Assembly: GCF_012641435.1 (NCBI RefSeq)
Contig: NZ_JABAIJ010000012.1
Span: forward strand, 106,030-170,029
Length of the DNA: 64,000 nt
Reading direction: 5' to 3'
Origin: Rhizobium sp. P38BS-XIX
GTDB lineage: Bacteria; Pseudomonadota; Alphaproteobacteria; Rhizobiales; Rhizobiaceae
Position 1 is the stretch's first letter, and each line of letters begins with the position of its first letter. The notes below the pieces were generated by a model. It was not told where the DNA came from. It worked only from the letters and a program-made list of their open reading frames with translations, and ran no database searches. The translations under genes and the position numbers were made by a program. Below are positions 42,011 to 51,301 of the stretch, piece after piece.

Positions 42011-43417
42011 CTAACCCACCACGCGAACCGGTTCTTGCTCGTAGCTCACCACTTGGCCACGGCCTCTTGCCTTTGCCTCGTAAAGAGCCTCATCCGCCCG
42101 GCGAAGTGCCGCGTCGCAGCTATCGCAAGCGCCGGCCGCAACCTGGATCAGCCCGCAGGATGCGCCGACGACCGCTTCCGACCCATCTAGCAGATAGGGT
42201 TTCGACAAGGCGGAAGAAAGCTGGCGGCAACGCCATTCGGCTTCCCCGGCAGGCATCAGAGGCATCAAGACGGCAAACTCGTCACCGCCCAAGCGGAAGA
42301 CCACATCATTGTGACGGCACCATTTTTGAAGGCGGGCAGCCACTTGCCTCAGCAACTCATCCCCGGCGGCATGACCATGCTTGTCATTGACACCCTTGAA
42401 GCCATCGAGGTCGAGACAGGCCACGGCCATGTCTCCGGCAGCCGAAAGCCTGAGGAATTCCGAGGCGATCAGCGATCTGTTTGCAAGTCCGGTCAGGAAA
42501 TCATGCGTGGCAGCATGACGCATCTGTTGTTCGGACGACATCAAGGATGCCATTGCCTGTCTCGACAGCCGAACCGAGAAAAGGCCGCCGGCAATCAGGA
42601 CAAAGGTGACTGCTGCGATCAACGGCAGCGATTGATGAAGAAGGTCTTTGGCGGGTGTCGGGGGGCGCCAGGACAGAACCTGCTTTTCGCCAGCGGCACC
42701 CGTGGCGATTTCCACCCGTGCACGATCGGACGAAACCGTCGCTAGCGGCCCGAAGGTCGCATCATCCAGAAGGAACCTGTTTCCCAGAAACTCCTGCAGG
42801 CTACCGGCAATCGGAACGGCGGAAACGAGCACCGGAGCGTGGTTGCCGCGCGGTGTGACGGTTTTGAAGTCCGGCTGGAAAAGGCTCGCCGTCAACAGAA
42901 CGGCGTCGCTGCCGAAAACCTCGATCTTGCTGAACGCAATCGGGCTTGGAATGCCGGCCGGCTTCGGCAACGCCTCCTTCGATCGGACCTGGTCGACCAA
43001 TCCGCGCGCGTCCGCGACGATGACCTCGGTGCTGCGATGAAAGAACGGGCGTTCGCGCACTTCATCGGCCATTTTCGAATAGATCAAGTGATCATCACGG
43101 TCGAGTATCGCCGCAAAGCGCGTCCGGGAAGTGCCGATCAGCGAGCTGCCGATGTTACGATCTGCCCACTCCGCATCGAAGGCATTGTCGATCTTGGCGA
43201 TGGACTCATCCCAGATCGTCCATGCCGTCAAGGCAAACTCAACGTCGGAAATCCAGATAGAAATGTTGCGTTCGACCAGTGTTTCCTGCCGGGAACGGCT
43301 TTCGGCATCCAGACGGGCCACGCCGTAATAGGGGATAGCAGCCAGCCCCGCGATCAGTATCGCGGTCAGGAACATGGCTGGCCCCAGCAGCTTGAATTGA
43401 TTGATACGCGTCGTCAC
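42011..43417 (-). CDS. Membrane diguanylate cyclase, CHASE4-GGDEF
   Basis: A 468-residue protein: an N-terminal helix, a periplasmic CHASE4-like domain (about residues 40-260, with LTAWTIWDESIAKI), a second helix near 265-285, then GGDEF. The active motif RLGGDEFAVL is intact and preceded at the right distance by RHND, an RxxD product-inhibition site. DFLTGLANRSL and LDGFKGVNDKHGHAAGDELL support activity. It makes cyclic di-GMP, the signal for attachment and biofilm. GTG start at 43417. Convergent with the RibD-like gene. Confidence 0.92.
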   Translation of the reverse strand: MTTRINQFKLLGPAMFLTAILIAGLAAIPYYGVARLDAESRSRQETLVERNISIWISDVEFALTAWTIWDESIAKIDNAFDAEWADRNIGSSLIGTSRTRFAAILDRDDHLIYSKMADEVRERPFFHRSTEVIVADARGLVDQVRSKEALPKPAGIPSPIAFSKIEVFGSDAVLLTASLFQPDFKTVTPRGNHAPVLVSAVPIAGSLQEFLGNRFLLDDATFGPLATVSSDRARVEIATGAAGEKQVLSWRPPTPAKDLLHQSLPLIAAVTFVLIAGGLFSVRLSRQAMASLMSSEQQMRHAATHDFLTGLANRSLIASEFLRLSAAGDMAVACLDLDGFKGVNDKHGHAAGDELLRQVAARLQKWCRHNDVVFRLGGDEFAVLMPLMPAGEAEWRCRQLSSALSKPYLLDGSEAVVGASCGLIQVAAGACDSCDAALRRADEALYEAKARGRGQVVSYEQEPVRVVG

Positions 43418-43600
43418 CGAGCTCGTCCTGGTCTCTTTATCATCGAAGCCTAGCCAAGACTGATTGAGAGGTGGTTATCAGCGGTGAAATTTCGCAATGC
43501 CATTTCGTGGCTTCTAAGCGCCCGCAACGTCAATGCGCATGAGTTTATCACGCAGGAAAATGTCGTGAAACTTTTTTGCCCCAAGGCCGTTTTTGCTGAT

Positions 43601-45553
43601 ATGGCCGACGCTAAAGCTCACCCGAAATCGGTCGACGGCACCGCACCAGACGATGCCAAGACATCGCGCGCCCAAAAAGCATCGCCCCCCGAGGCTGAGC
43701 CCCCACCCGATATCGTCGAACCTGGACCGGAATTGACGCCGGAAGAAGCGGCAAAAGTGCGCAAGAGGTACTTGCTGACGCGGTTCTGGATCAGCGCGCG
43801 CGGATACTGGAGCCGCCGCGGCGATGGCTTTGCCTGGCCATGCACCATCGGATTGCTTGCCTTGATAGGCCTCAACGTCTGCGTCCAATACGGTATCAAT
43901 CTCTGGAATCGCTGGATCTTCGACGCCATCGAGCAACGGGAAGCCCACACCGTTTACATCCTGAGCGCCGTATTCCTGCCGCTCGTACTCGCCAGCGTCG
44001 CTCTCGTGACCGGACAGGTTTATGTGCGCATGATGATCCAGAGACGGTGGCGATCCTGGCTCACCAACGCGCTCATCGCCCGCTGGCTGGCAAACGGCCG
44101 ATACTATCAGCTGAACCTGATCGGCGGCGACGATCACAAAAATCCTGAGGCACGCCTATCCGAAGACATGCGGATCGCGACCGAATCTCCGGTCGATTTC
44201 CTGGCCGGCGTGATCTCCGCATTCCTGTCGGCTTCGACCTTTATTGTCGTTCTATGGACGATCGGCGGCGCGCTGACGTTCCAGATTGCCGGTTCGACCA
44301 TCACGATTCCCGGCTTTCTCGTCGTAACGGCGGTCCTTTACGCCGTCATCACCTCCACGTCGATGACGATCATCGGCCGCCATTTCGTCGAGGTCTCCGA
44401 GGTCAAGAACCAGGTGGAAGCCGAATTTCGCTACACGCTGACTCATATTCGCGAAAACGGCGAAAGCATCGCGCTGCTGGGCGGGGAGGAGGAAGAAAGA
44501 AGCGATCTTCAGAGGACCTTCGGCAATGTCTTGAAGCAATGGGCCTTGCTTGCGCATCAATATATGCGCACGACATTGATCTCCCAGGGCTCCATGTTGA
44601 TTGCCCCCGTCGTGCCTGTCTTGCTTTGCGCACCGAAATTTCTCGAGGGCAGCATGACGCTCGGCGAGGTGATGCAGGCCGCCTCCGCTTTTGCCATTGT
44701 TCAAACTGCTTTCGGATGGCTGGTCGACAATTACCCACGTCTTGCCGACTGGAATGCCTTCGCACACCGCGTCGCCTCGCTCATGGTCTCTCTCGACGGA
44801 CTTGAGCGCGCCGAGAAGAGCGACTCCCTCGGCCGCATCAAGCATGGCGAAACAGACGGTGATGCGATGCTGTGTCTGAACGATCTGTCCGTTACGCTCA
44901 ATGATGGCAAGTCGGTGGTCAAGGAAACGGAAGTCAAGATCGAGCCGGGCGAACGAGTTCTCGTTGCCGGCGAATCCGGTTCAGGAAAAAGCACGCTCAT
45001 TCGAGCGATTTCCGGTCTTTGGCCATGGGGTCACGGCAGCGTCGACTTGCGACCCGATAGCCGATTGTTCATGTTGCCGCAGAGACCTTACATTCCAGCC
45101 GGCACCCTGCGCCGCGCCGTCGCCTATCCCCGCGCGGCCGACGACTGGTCGCTGGATGAGATCAAGGCGGCAGTCGACAAGGTTGGGCTTGGCTATCTGA
45201 ACGAAAAGATCGAAGAAGAGGCGCCATGGGACCAGACGCTTTCCGGCGGCGAAAAACAACGGCTCGCCTTTGCGCGTCTTCTTCTGCACGATCCCGACAT
45301 CATCGTCCTGGACGAAGCGACGTCGGCTCTCGACGAGAAAAGCCAGGACAAGATGATGGAGATGGTGATCCAGGAACTGCCGAAAGTCACGATCATCAGC
45401 GTTGCACACCGGGCCGAACTGGAAGCCTTCCATAGCCGCAAGATTACCCTGGAGCGGCACGAAGGGGGAGCGAAGCTCGTGAGCGACATCGACCTCGTTC
45501 ATCACAAGAAAAAACACAACCTGCTTTTACGGCTCCTGGACGACCGGCGATAA
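43601..45553 (+). CDS. ABC transporter, fused permease/ATPase of the YddA/BacA-SbmA type
   Basis: A 650-residue half-transporter. The membrane domain (about residues 60-370) has the SbmA/BacA-like segments WNRWIFDAIEQRE, NGRYYQLNLIGGDDHKNPEA (uptake of this motif is typical), EDMRIATESPVDF. The ATPase domain carries GESGSGKSTLIR, LSGGEKQRLAFAR, IIVLDEATSALDE. BacA-like transporters move peptides or very-long-chain lipid precursors and matter in symbiosis; the substrate here is unknown. The start is uncertain: ATG 43601 is preferred, with GTG 43484 also in frame. Acidic, Pro-rich N-terminus. Confidence 0.88.
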   Translation: MADAKAHPKSVDGTAPDDAKTSRAQKASPPEAEPPPDIVEPGPELTPEEAAKVRKRYLLTRFWISARGYWSRRGDGFAWPCTIGLLALIGLNVCVQYGINLWNRWIFDAIEQREAHTVYILSAVFLPLVLASVALVTGQVYVRMMIQRRWRSWLTNALIARWLANGRYYQLNLIGGDDHKNPEARLSEDMRIATESPVDFLAGVISAFLSASTFIVVLWTIGGALTFQIAGSTITIPGFLVVTAVLYAVITSTSMTIIGRHFVEVSEVKNQVEAEFRYTLTHIRENGESIALLGGEEEERSDLQRTFGNVLKQWALLAHQYMRTTLISQGSMLIAPVVPVLLCAPKFLEGSMTLGEVMQAASAFAIVQTAFGWLVDNYPRLADWNAFAHRVASLMVSLDGLERAEKSDSLGRIKHGETDGDAMLCLNDLSVTLNDGKSVVKETEVKIEPGERVLVAGESGSGKSTLIRAISGLWPWGHGSVDLRPDSRLFMLPQRPYIPAGTLRRAVAYPRAADDWSLDEIKAAVDKVGLGYLNEKIEEEAPWDQTLSGGEKQRLAFARLLLHDPDIIVLDEATSALDEKSQDKMMEMVIQELPKVTIISVAHRAELEAFHSRKITLERHEGGAKLVSDIDLVHHKKKHNLLLRLLDDRR

Positions 45554-45579
45554 TCGGTGGTTTGACCCAGCACTGACAA

Positions 45580-47220
45580 TTATGCCGAATGCGCCGGTAG
45601 AGCGAACTCCAGTTCGAACAGAATGCCGTCCGGCTCAAAAGCAGTGCGGCTTCGCGCTTGCGCGACACCCGGAAACGCGCGTTCGATCAGGACACTTCCA
45701 AAGCCTTTGCGCGAAGGCGCCGAGACGGGAGGGCCACCGCCTTCCTTCCAGCTCAGGAATACGCGGTTGCTCTCGAACCTCCATTCGATGGCAACCGTGC
45801 CGTGCTCGCTCGAGAGGCTGCCATATTTGATGGCGTTTGTCGCGAGTTCATGGATTACCAGAGACAATGGAAGGGTGAGATCGGGCGTCAGCATGACCTC
45901 GGGGCCGGTGAGTTTGACACGATCGTCACCGGAAGAATGCGCCCGCATCGCCACTGCAACAGTCTCGTCGAGAGGCGATGCGACCCCCTCGCCCGAGAGG
46001 ATGAGATCATAGGTGCGTGAAAGGCTTGCAAGCCTCTCTGAAAAGGATTTGTAGCGCTCCGGATCGGATCGCATGAACGTGCGCTGGGCCATGGCCTGCA
46101 CAAGGGCGAATCCGTTCTTCACACGATGGGCAAGCTCATGGACCAAAAGAGAGCGTTCCTCTTCCGCACGCTCGCTTTCGAACCGCCGACGCTCCAGTTC
46201 GTCGAGAAGGCTGTCAAGCGTCGCACCGACCGCGTGAAGCTCGCCATCGCCCGTCAATTTGGTCCGGATGTCGGTGTCACCAGCTCGCCATCTCTCCATA
46301 ACCTCCGCAATGCGCGAGATGGGCGCAAGCAGAAAGCGGTCACCGATGAATATCGAAAGGGCGAGGGATATGAGCGCGCCGACGGCAATCGCAATCGTGT
46401 TGGTCCACGTCGTTCGGTTGATCGGAGCGAAGGCGTCGGAGGTCGACAAGCCTGCACTCACATAGAGCGGGCTGACAGGCAGGGCGATCGGCCTGTAACC
46501 GAGAATGCGGTCCGTACCGTCCTGACTTTTGACTTCGATGATTCCTGGCGCGTCCGCATGGACCAGTGGCTGAAATTCATCCGGGATCACGGTGCCGACA
46601 AATCGATCCGGCGAGGGCACGCGCGCAACGATGGTGCCATCACCATCGGCAAGCGTGACAGTGTTTCCCGGAGCGACACCGCGCTCGACGATGCGGTTCT
46701 GAAGCCAGTCAAGACGGATGCCGCTGACGACGACGACGCTGACTTTCCCGTCTTCGAGAGCCGGCATTGCAAGCGGAAGAACGGCGCTATCGGAAACCCG
46801 GCTCTTCGTGTGCTCGCCGACGACGAAGCCTCTCGTTTCGATTGCTTTGCGGAAATAGGGCCTATCGGCGAAGCTTGTGCTGGCGGGAATGGCCACGCTG
46901 CCGCAAATCGGCCTGCCATCCGGCGACAGGATGAAAATCGTCTTGATGTTCGGGACATTGGCGGCGAGCGATTTCAACGCTTCATTGCAGACGGGGATAT
47001 CGAGATGGCGGACCGAAGGCATCGAAGTGACGGCGATAAGGAGCGAACGCAACCCTTCGACGATGCGCTCGACCTCGGAAGAGGCCTGCCGCGCGGCCTG
47101 CGCTGCTTCGGCGCGCACCTCATCGCCACGCTGCTGACGCATCGCATACTCATTATACCCAAGCATGGCAACGACAGGGGCGAGCGCTGCAACAGCGACC
47201 GCCACGAGCTTCAGTCTCAT
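45580..47220 (-). CDS. HWE-family sensor histidine kinase
   Basis: A 546-residue membrane kinase. It has an N-terminal helix, a double-Cache-like periplasmic domain (about 40-270, FADRPYFRKAIETRGFVVGE is a Cache signature), a second helix, HAMP, then an HWE core: LVHELAHRVKNGFALVQAMA with phospho-His, HELATNAIKYGSLSSEHG, the WKEGGGPPV motif and GFGSVLIERAF. HWE kinases are common in rhizobia and feed PhyR-type or single-receiver pathways. GAGGGAATCC precedes the ATG. Convergent with the ABC transporter; no cognate regulator adjoins it. Confidence 0.93.
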   Translation of the reverse strand: MRLKLVAVAVAALAPVVAMLGYNEYAMRQQRGDEVRAEAAQAARQASSEVERIVEGLRSLLIAVTSMPSVRHLDIPVCNEALKSLAANVPNIKTIFILSPDGRPICGSVAIPASTSFADRPYFRKAIETRGFVVGEHTKSRVSDSAVLPLAMPALEDGKVSVVVVSGIRLDWLQNRIVERGVAPGNTVTLADGDGTIVARVPSPDRFVGTVIPDEFQPLVHADAPGIIEVKSQDGTDRILGYRPIALPVSPLYVSAGLSTSDAFAPINRTTWTNTIAIAVGALISLALSIFIGDRFLLAPISRIAEVMERWRAGDTDIRTKLTGDGELHAVGATLDSLLDELERRRFESERAEEERSLLVHELAHRVKNGFALVQAMAQRTFMRSDPERYKSFSERLASLSRTYDLILSGEGVASPLDETVAVAMRAHSSGDDRVKLTGPEVMLTPDLTLPLSLVIHELATNAIKYGSLSSEHGTVAIEWRFESNRVFLSWKEGGGPPVSAPSRKGFGSVLIERAFPGVAQARSRTAFEPDGILFELEFALPAHSA

Positions 47221-47440
47221 CGGATTCCCTCTTTCGGCGAATGGGTATCACGCGAAATGCCGCATGGCCATCCTCAGCCTTGGAACCTGACACGGCAGAT
47301 CCATATAATGACCGGCGTCTGGAATTTCCTGACCAACGAGGCGGAACGGAATCCGTCATGACCGCGCCAGCGGAAAGCTACGGCTGAGAGGAACGCGTCA
47401 TTTGATGACCATCGCACGTTGTTCGATCGGGTCGGCCCTC

Positions 47441-48250
47441 ATGCACAAGCGAACGATATTCACATCCCTTTTCGGAATCGTTGTCGTGGCCGTTGGTCCG
47501 ACTGCCTTTGCTGGCGATACGGCAACCGGGCTGCCGCTTTGTGCCGATCTCAATGAGATGGCGATGAAGGATGCCGATCTGAAAGCCGCCGAACTTGCCG
47601 CCTTCGGCAAATCACCGCAATTCCTGCCGCAAACCGGCGCAATCGAGAATTCACCGTTGTGTGAAGCCTTCTCCGGATTTGTTCATTTGGATCATAGCGA
47701 TGTCTTAGTGACCACCCATTACAAAGCGGGCGCTGCTGCCATTGGCGCAACAGAATCCCTTTCAGCCTATGTACTGCGCAAAGCAGGGACAGCCTACGAG
47801 CGCAATGCCGTTTATCGTGACTTCGGCGCCAGTAAACCGGCCCCAGGTGGCACGGTCGTCATAGACGCAGAGCGCATCGGTAACCGCGATGTATTGACCG
47901 TCAGCGGTGGCATGGAAAATCAGGAGCTTACCTTCAGTTCTCTATCACTTTATGATGTCAACAACCGTGGCATTGTCTCGCTCGGCACAGTGCCAACCAA
48001 CTGGGATAATGTGCAAGCGACGGATGACGACAAGCAGCAGATCTTTATCATTGGCATGATCGACAAGGATCAGCCGTCGCCCGATGAACTCCGGATGACC
48101 TATCGCCAGACCGCATGGGATCGGACCGAGGAGACCCATGCTGTGTGGCGTTCGGTGAACGGAAACTATGGGCTCATCTCGGGTTCGATCCCGAAGGAAA
48201 TGGCGGCGAATTTCGATACCGCCGGGGCTTCGACGACCGACAAACCCTGA
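47441..48250 (+). CDS. Secreted protein of unknown function
   Basis: A 269-residue exported protein with a signal peptide (MHKRTIFTSLFGIVVVAVGPTAFAGD). The mature part is beta-rich and ordinary in composition; two cysteines lie in PLCADL and SPLCEAF. I know no domain for it. The ATG at 47441 gives the best signal peptide; the frame extends 39 bases further. Confidence 0.65.
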   Translation: MHKRTIFTSLFGIVVVAVGPTAFAGDTATGLPLCADLNEMAMKDADLKAAELAAFGKSPQFLPQTGAIENSPLCEAFSGFVHLDHSDVLVTTHYKAGAAAIGATESLSAYVLRKAGTAYERNAVYRDFGASKPAPGGTVVIDAERIGNRDVLTVSGGMENQELTFSSLSLYDVNNRGIVSLGTVPTNWDNVQATDDDKQQIFIIGMIDKDQPSPDELRMTYRQTAWDRTEETHAVWRSVNGNYGLISGSIPKEMAANFDTAGASTTDKP

Positions 48251-48335
48251 CCTAAGTCATGGCCTTGCTTCCATGATCGCCGCCAGCAGGCTGCGCGATT
48301 TGTGAAAGCAAACGAAATTGCTTCTGAAGGTGAAC

Positions 48336-48896
48336 ATGCACTACTTGTTTGCAGACATCCATCGCCTGATGTCCGGTGTTCCCTTCACGGTGTTGGCAAA
48401 ACCGAAATCAGCCCTGCACTTTCTGATGAGCCGAGTGGAGGCCGGTGATGAACTCAGCCACTTCCTGGCTGAATATCCGCGGCTGCGATGCGAACCCCTC
48501 GATTTTCACTACGTCTGTCAACAAAGCCTTTCCGTGCTCACAAACGATTTGATGGCCGACCTGCTCCAGTATCATGCAGGACACGGAATTTTCTGGGCTG
48601 CTTTTCTGGGGGCGTTATCAGGCGATAGCTCCTACCTTGCTCCCGTACTTGCCGCCCGAGCGACTGACCCTCATTACCAATGGGTGGTTGATTTGGCTGT
48701 CGCGATTTTGACGTCGACAAACGAGAATGCGTCCTTTCCTCATCGCAAGCCGATCATACGCCTCCGAGAGCAATTGCAGCCCTTGCCGCTTCTGGAAGTG
48801 AGATTAAGACGAGCACCATCGCAAGCAGAGCACGCGGCCGCAGCAGCCCATGTTCGCTCCGCTTATCAGAGCCGTCTCAACACACAAAACCCCTGA
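48336..48896 (+). CDS. Hypothetical protein
   Basis: A 186-residue protein with no signal peptide, domain or motif I recognise. GAAGGTGAAC upstream of the ATG is a fair ribosome-binding site. Composition is normal and leucine-rich, probably helical (LMADLLQYHAGHGIFWAAFL). It stands alone after the secreted protein at 47441. The 236 bases after it have no gene. Confidence 0.5.
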   Translation: MHYLFADIHRLMSGVPFTVLAKPKSALHFLMSRVEAGDELSHFLAEYPRLRCEPLDFHYVCQQSLSVLTNDLMADLLQYHAGHGIFWAAFLGALSGDSSYLAPVLAARATDPHYQWVVDLAVAILTSTNENASFPHRKPIIRLREQLQPLPLLEVRLRRAPSQAEHAAAAAHVRSAYQSRLNTQNP

Positions 48897-49144
48897 AGGA
48901 CCAGGCACCCCGTGATCTTCCAAGCCCCCCGATCCTGCGATAATGGCGTCCGTTGGTCTGGCTACGGTCGTATAGACCCATTTGCTGCAACGCCCGTTCA
49001 GCTTGCGGCGACCATGGTCCCAAACTTACCCGCTTGTTGAGCCTCAACCGCCCTGTTTGGTTAAGTGCGCGCCCCATTCTGCAAAGTCCTGCGATTTTGC
49101 TCTGCTTTATTCTGGCTTCCGAAACGTAAATCATGGTGCGTATT

Positions 49145-49861
49145 ATGACGACTTTCCTGTTTGTACCGGGCGCTTTTCATGGTGGATGGTGTTTTGATCT
49201 CATTCGCCCGAAACTGGAAGAAAGCGGTCATATGGTGCTGACGCCGACATTGTCGGGAGTTGGCGAAAAAGCCCATCTTGCGGCGCAAGCCAGCATCAAT
49301 CTCGATACGCACATTCTCGACATCGTGAATTTCATCACCTGGAACGATCTCTCGGACGTCGTGCTCTGCGCTCATTCTTATGGCGCTTTCGTCTCTACCG
49401 GCGTTGCCGACAACATTCCGGAGCGCATCGCTTCTCTGGTCTATATCGACGCCATTATTCCGCAAGACGGCGACACACTCTTCGGATTGCTTCCAAATCT
49501 TGTGGCACCGTTTCTACAATTGAGCGCTAGTCTTGGCGGCCTTCTCGTTGCCCCACCGCCGGCTGCAGTTTTCGGCGTCGTTCTGGAATATCGGGACTGG
49601 GTCGATTCGAAACTCACGCCGCACCCGATCGCCTGCTTTACCCAAAAGATCAACCTCAGTGGCCGCTATCGAGACGTGGCCCGCCGCCTCATGGTCTACA
49701 GCGCAAAAGATATCGGCCTGCCAAGCGCCATACCAGCCCAGTATGAAGCGCTCCGCACCGCTGATGGATGCGAGGTCCATTCTCTGGATGGCGGGCATGA
49801 TTTGATGATCGACGCTGCCGATGAGCTGGCGGACATCATGCTGCAATTTGTCGACGGCTAG
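49145..49861 (+). CDS. Alpha/beta hydrolase (esterase EstC/PytH type)
   Basis: A 238-residue alpha/beta hydrolase with a lid-less compact fold: FLFVPGAFHGGWCFDLIRP (oxyanion region), LTPTLSGVGEKAHL, the nucleophile elbow CAHSYGAF with Ser near residue 80, Asp in the KDIGLPS region, and His in SLDGGHDLMIDAAD. This pattern is shared by EstC and pyrethroid hydrolase PytH. An ATG 12 bases upstream is the alternative start. A likely neighbour in function is the OYE reductase at 50067. Confidence 0.88.
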   Translation: MTTFLFVPGAFHGGWCFDLIRPKLEESGHMVLTPTLSGVGEKAHLAAQASINLDTHILDIVNFITWNDLSDVVLCAHSYGAFVSTGVADNIPERIASLVYIDAIIPQDGDTLFGLLPNLVAPFLQLSASLGGLLVAPPPAAVFGVVLEYRDWVDSKLTPHPIACFTQKINLSGRYRDVARRLMVYSAKDIGLPSAIPAQYEALRTADGCEVHSLDGGHDLMIDAADELADIMLQFVDG

Positions 49862-50066
49862 GTTAATTCCAGGAAAGCGTGTCGCAGCCTTCCGACCGCA
49901 ACTGCCAGAAAACAGAGAGATGGAGCAGTTCGGAGCTTTGGTGAAAAACTGAGCCGCTTCAGCACCCCCCTCCCGGGCGCTGCCACAGCGCGGGACGGCC
50001 CGTCTGTCCGCAGGGTCGCTTGCCCGGACCATCACACAGCCGAATGATTTCGAAAGGGTTCGCCCT

Positions 50067-51170
50067 ATGCCAAACACACTCTTCTCGCCGTTGACACTCG
50101 GCCCCAATACCTTCAGCAACCGGATCGCCATTGCGCCAATGGCCCAGTATAGCGCCGTCGATGGCGCTGCCGGCGATTGGCATCTCATGCATTGGGGCAG
50201 TTTGGTGACCGGCGGCGCCGGTCTGGTCGTGATCGAAGCAACGGGCGTCGAGGCTAACGGCCGTCCGACGCTCGGCGACGTCGGAATCTACAACGACATG
50301 ACCGAAAGCGCGTTGCGGCAGGTCATTTCTGCAGTTCGAGGTTTCGGCGCAGCGAAGCTCGGAATTCAACTCATTCACGGAGGGCGAAAGGGCTCCACCC
50401 GTGTCCACTGGGACGGAGGCGGCGAACTCTTGCCCAGTGAAGGCGGCTGGCAAACGATGGCGCCTTCCGCGATCCCCTACCGAGATGGCTGGCAAGTGCC
50501 CCGCGAGATGGACATCGCCGATATCGAACGGGTGAAAAAGGCGTTTGTGGACGCTGCGCTAAGATCCAGCCGTGTCGGCTTTGACGTTATCGAGCTGCAG
50601 GCTGCGCATGGTTACCTGCTGCATCAATTCCTTTCGCCAATATCAAACAAGCGCACGGATCGATATGGCGGCCCTTTGGAAAATCGGATGCGATTTGCGC
50701 TGGAGGTTTTCGACGCGGTTTCCAAAAGCTGCCCTGCGAGCGTCACCTTGGGCGTACGGCTTACCGGTTCCGATTGGATCGATGGCGGCATAACGACCGA
50801 AGAGGCGATTATCTTCGCAGCAAGGCTGAAAGACCTCGGGTGTCACTACGTCGATGTCAGCAGCGGTGCGCTCGACCCGCAACGACAAAAGATTTCGGTT
50901 GGTCGCGATTATCAGGTCGGGTTTGCGGAGGCCGTAAAACATGGGGCCGGTATCCCGGTAAGAGCCGTCGGCCTGATAACATCACCGACCCAGGCTAACG
51001 ACATCATCGTAAGCGAAAAGGCCGACCAGATCGCAATCGCTCGCGCTGCGCTCGTCAACCCGCGCTGGGTTTGGCAAGCGGCGCAGCAAATGGGCCAAAA
51101 GATCGAATATCCGAAGCCTTACGATCGCGCCGCTCCCGGCGTCTGGCCCGGCTGGGGCTATGACTACTAA
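50067..51170 (+). CDS. NADH:flavin oxidoreductase, Old Yellow Enzyme (YqjM-like)
   Basis: A 367-residue FMN TIM-barrel enzyme: SNRIAIAPMAQYSAVDGAAG, WHLMHWGSLVTGGAGLV, LIHGGRKGS, the substrate-binding VIELQAAHGYLLHQFLSP with the His pair, RYGGPLENRMRFALEVFDAV and IPVRAVGLI. It reduces activated C=C bonds with NAD(P)H. The active-site Cys of YqjM-class enzymes (SPMCMYS) is replaced by Ala (APMAQYS), which should alter flavin potential and substrate range. AAAGGG before the ATG. Confidence 0.93.
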   Translation: MPNTLFSPLTLGPNTFSNRIAIAPMAQYSAVDGAAGDWHLMHWGSLVTGGAGLVVIEATGVEANGRPTLGDVGIYNDMTESALRQVISAVRGFGAAKLGIQLIHGGRKGSTRVHWDGGGELLPSEGGWQTMAPSAIPYRDGWQVPREMDIADIERVKKAFVDAALRSSRVGFDVIELQAAHGYLLHQFLSPISNKRTDRYGGPLENRMRFALEVFDAVSKSCPASVTLGVRLTGSDWIDGGITTEEAIIFAARLKDLGCHYVDVSSGALDPQRQKISVGRDYQVGFAEAVKHGAGIPVRAVGLITSPTQANDIIVSEKADQIAIARAALVNPRWVWQAAQQMGQKIEYPKPYDRAAPGVWPGWGYDY

Positions 51171-51301
51171 CCCAACCAGTCGATAGCAGGGGTTCAATCA
51201 CATTGATCGCCTTATCGAGGAGATGGTTTTCCGTGCAACAGCGCGGAACCCTGCGATTTGCCGTCAGCATTTATGCATTATCTCGGTCGGGACAACCTCC
51301 A

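Noticed and set aside
46126..47361. A 411-residue frame antisense to the HWE kinase
   Set aside because: The kinase has all expected motifs; the antisense frame has none and an Arg/Asp-rich composition.
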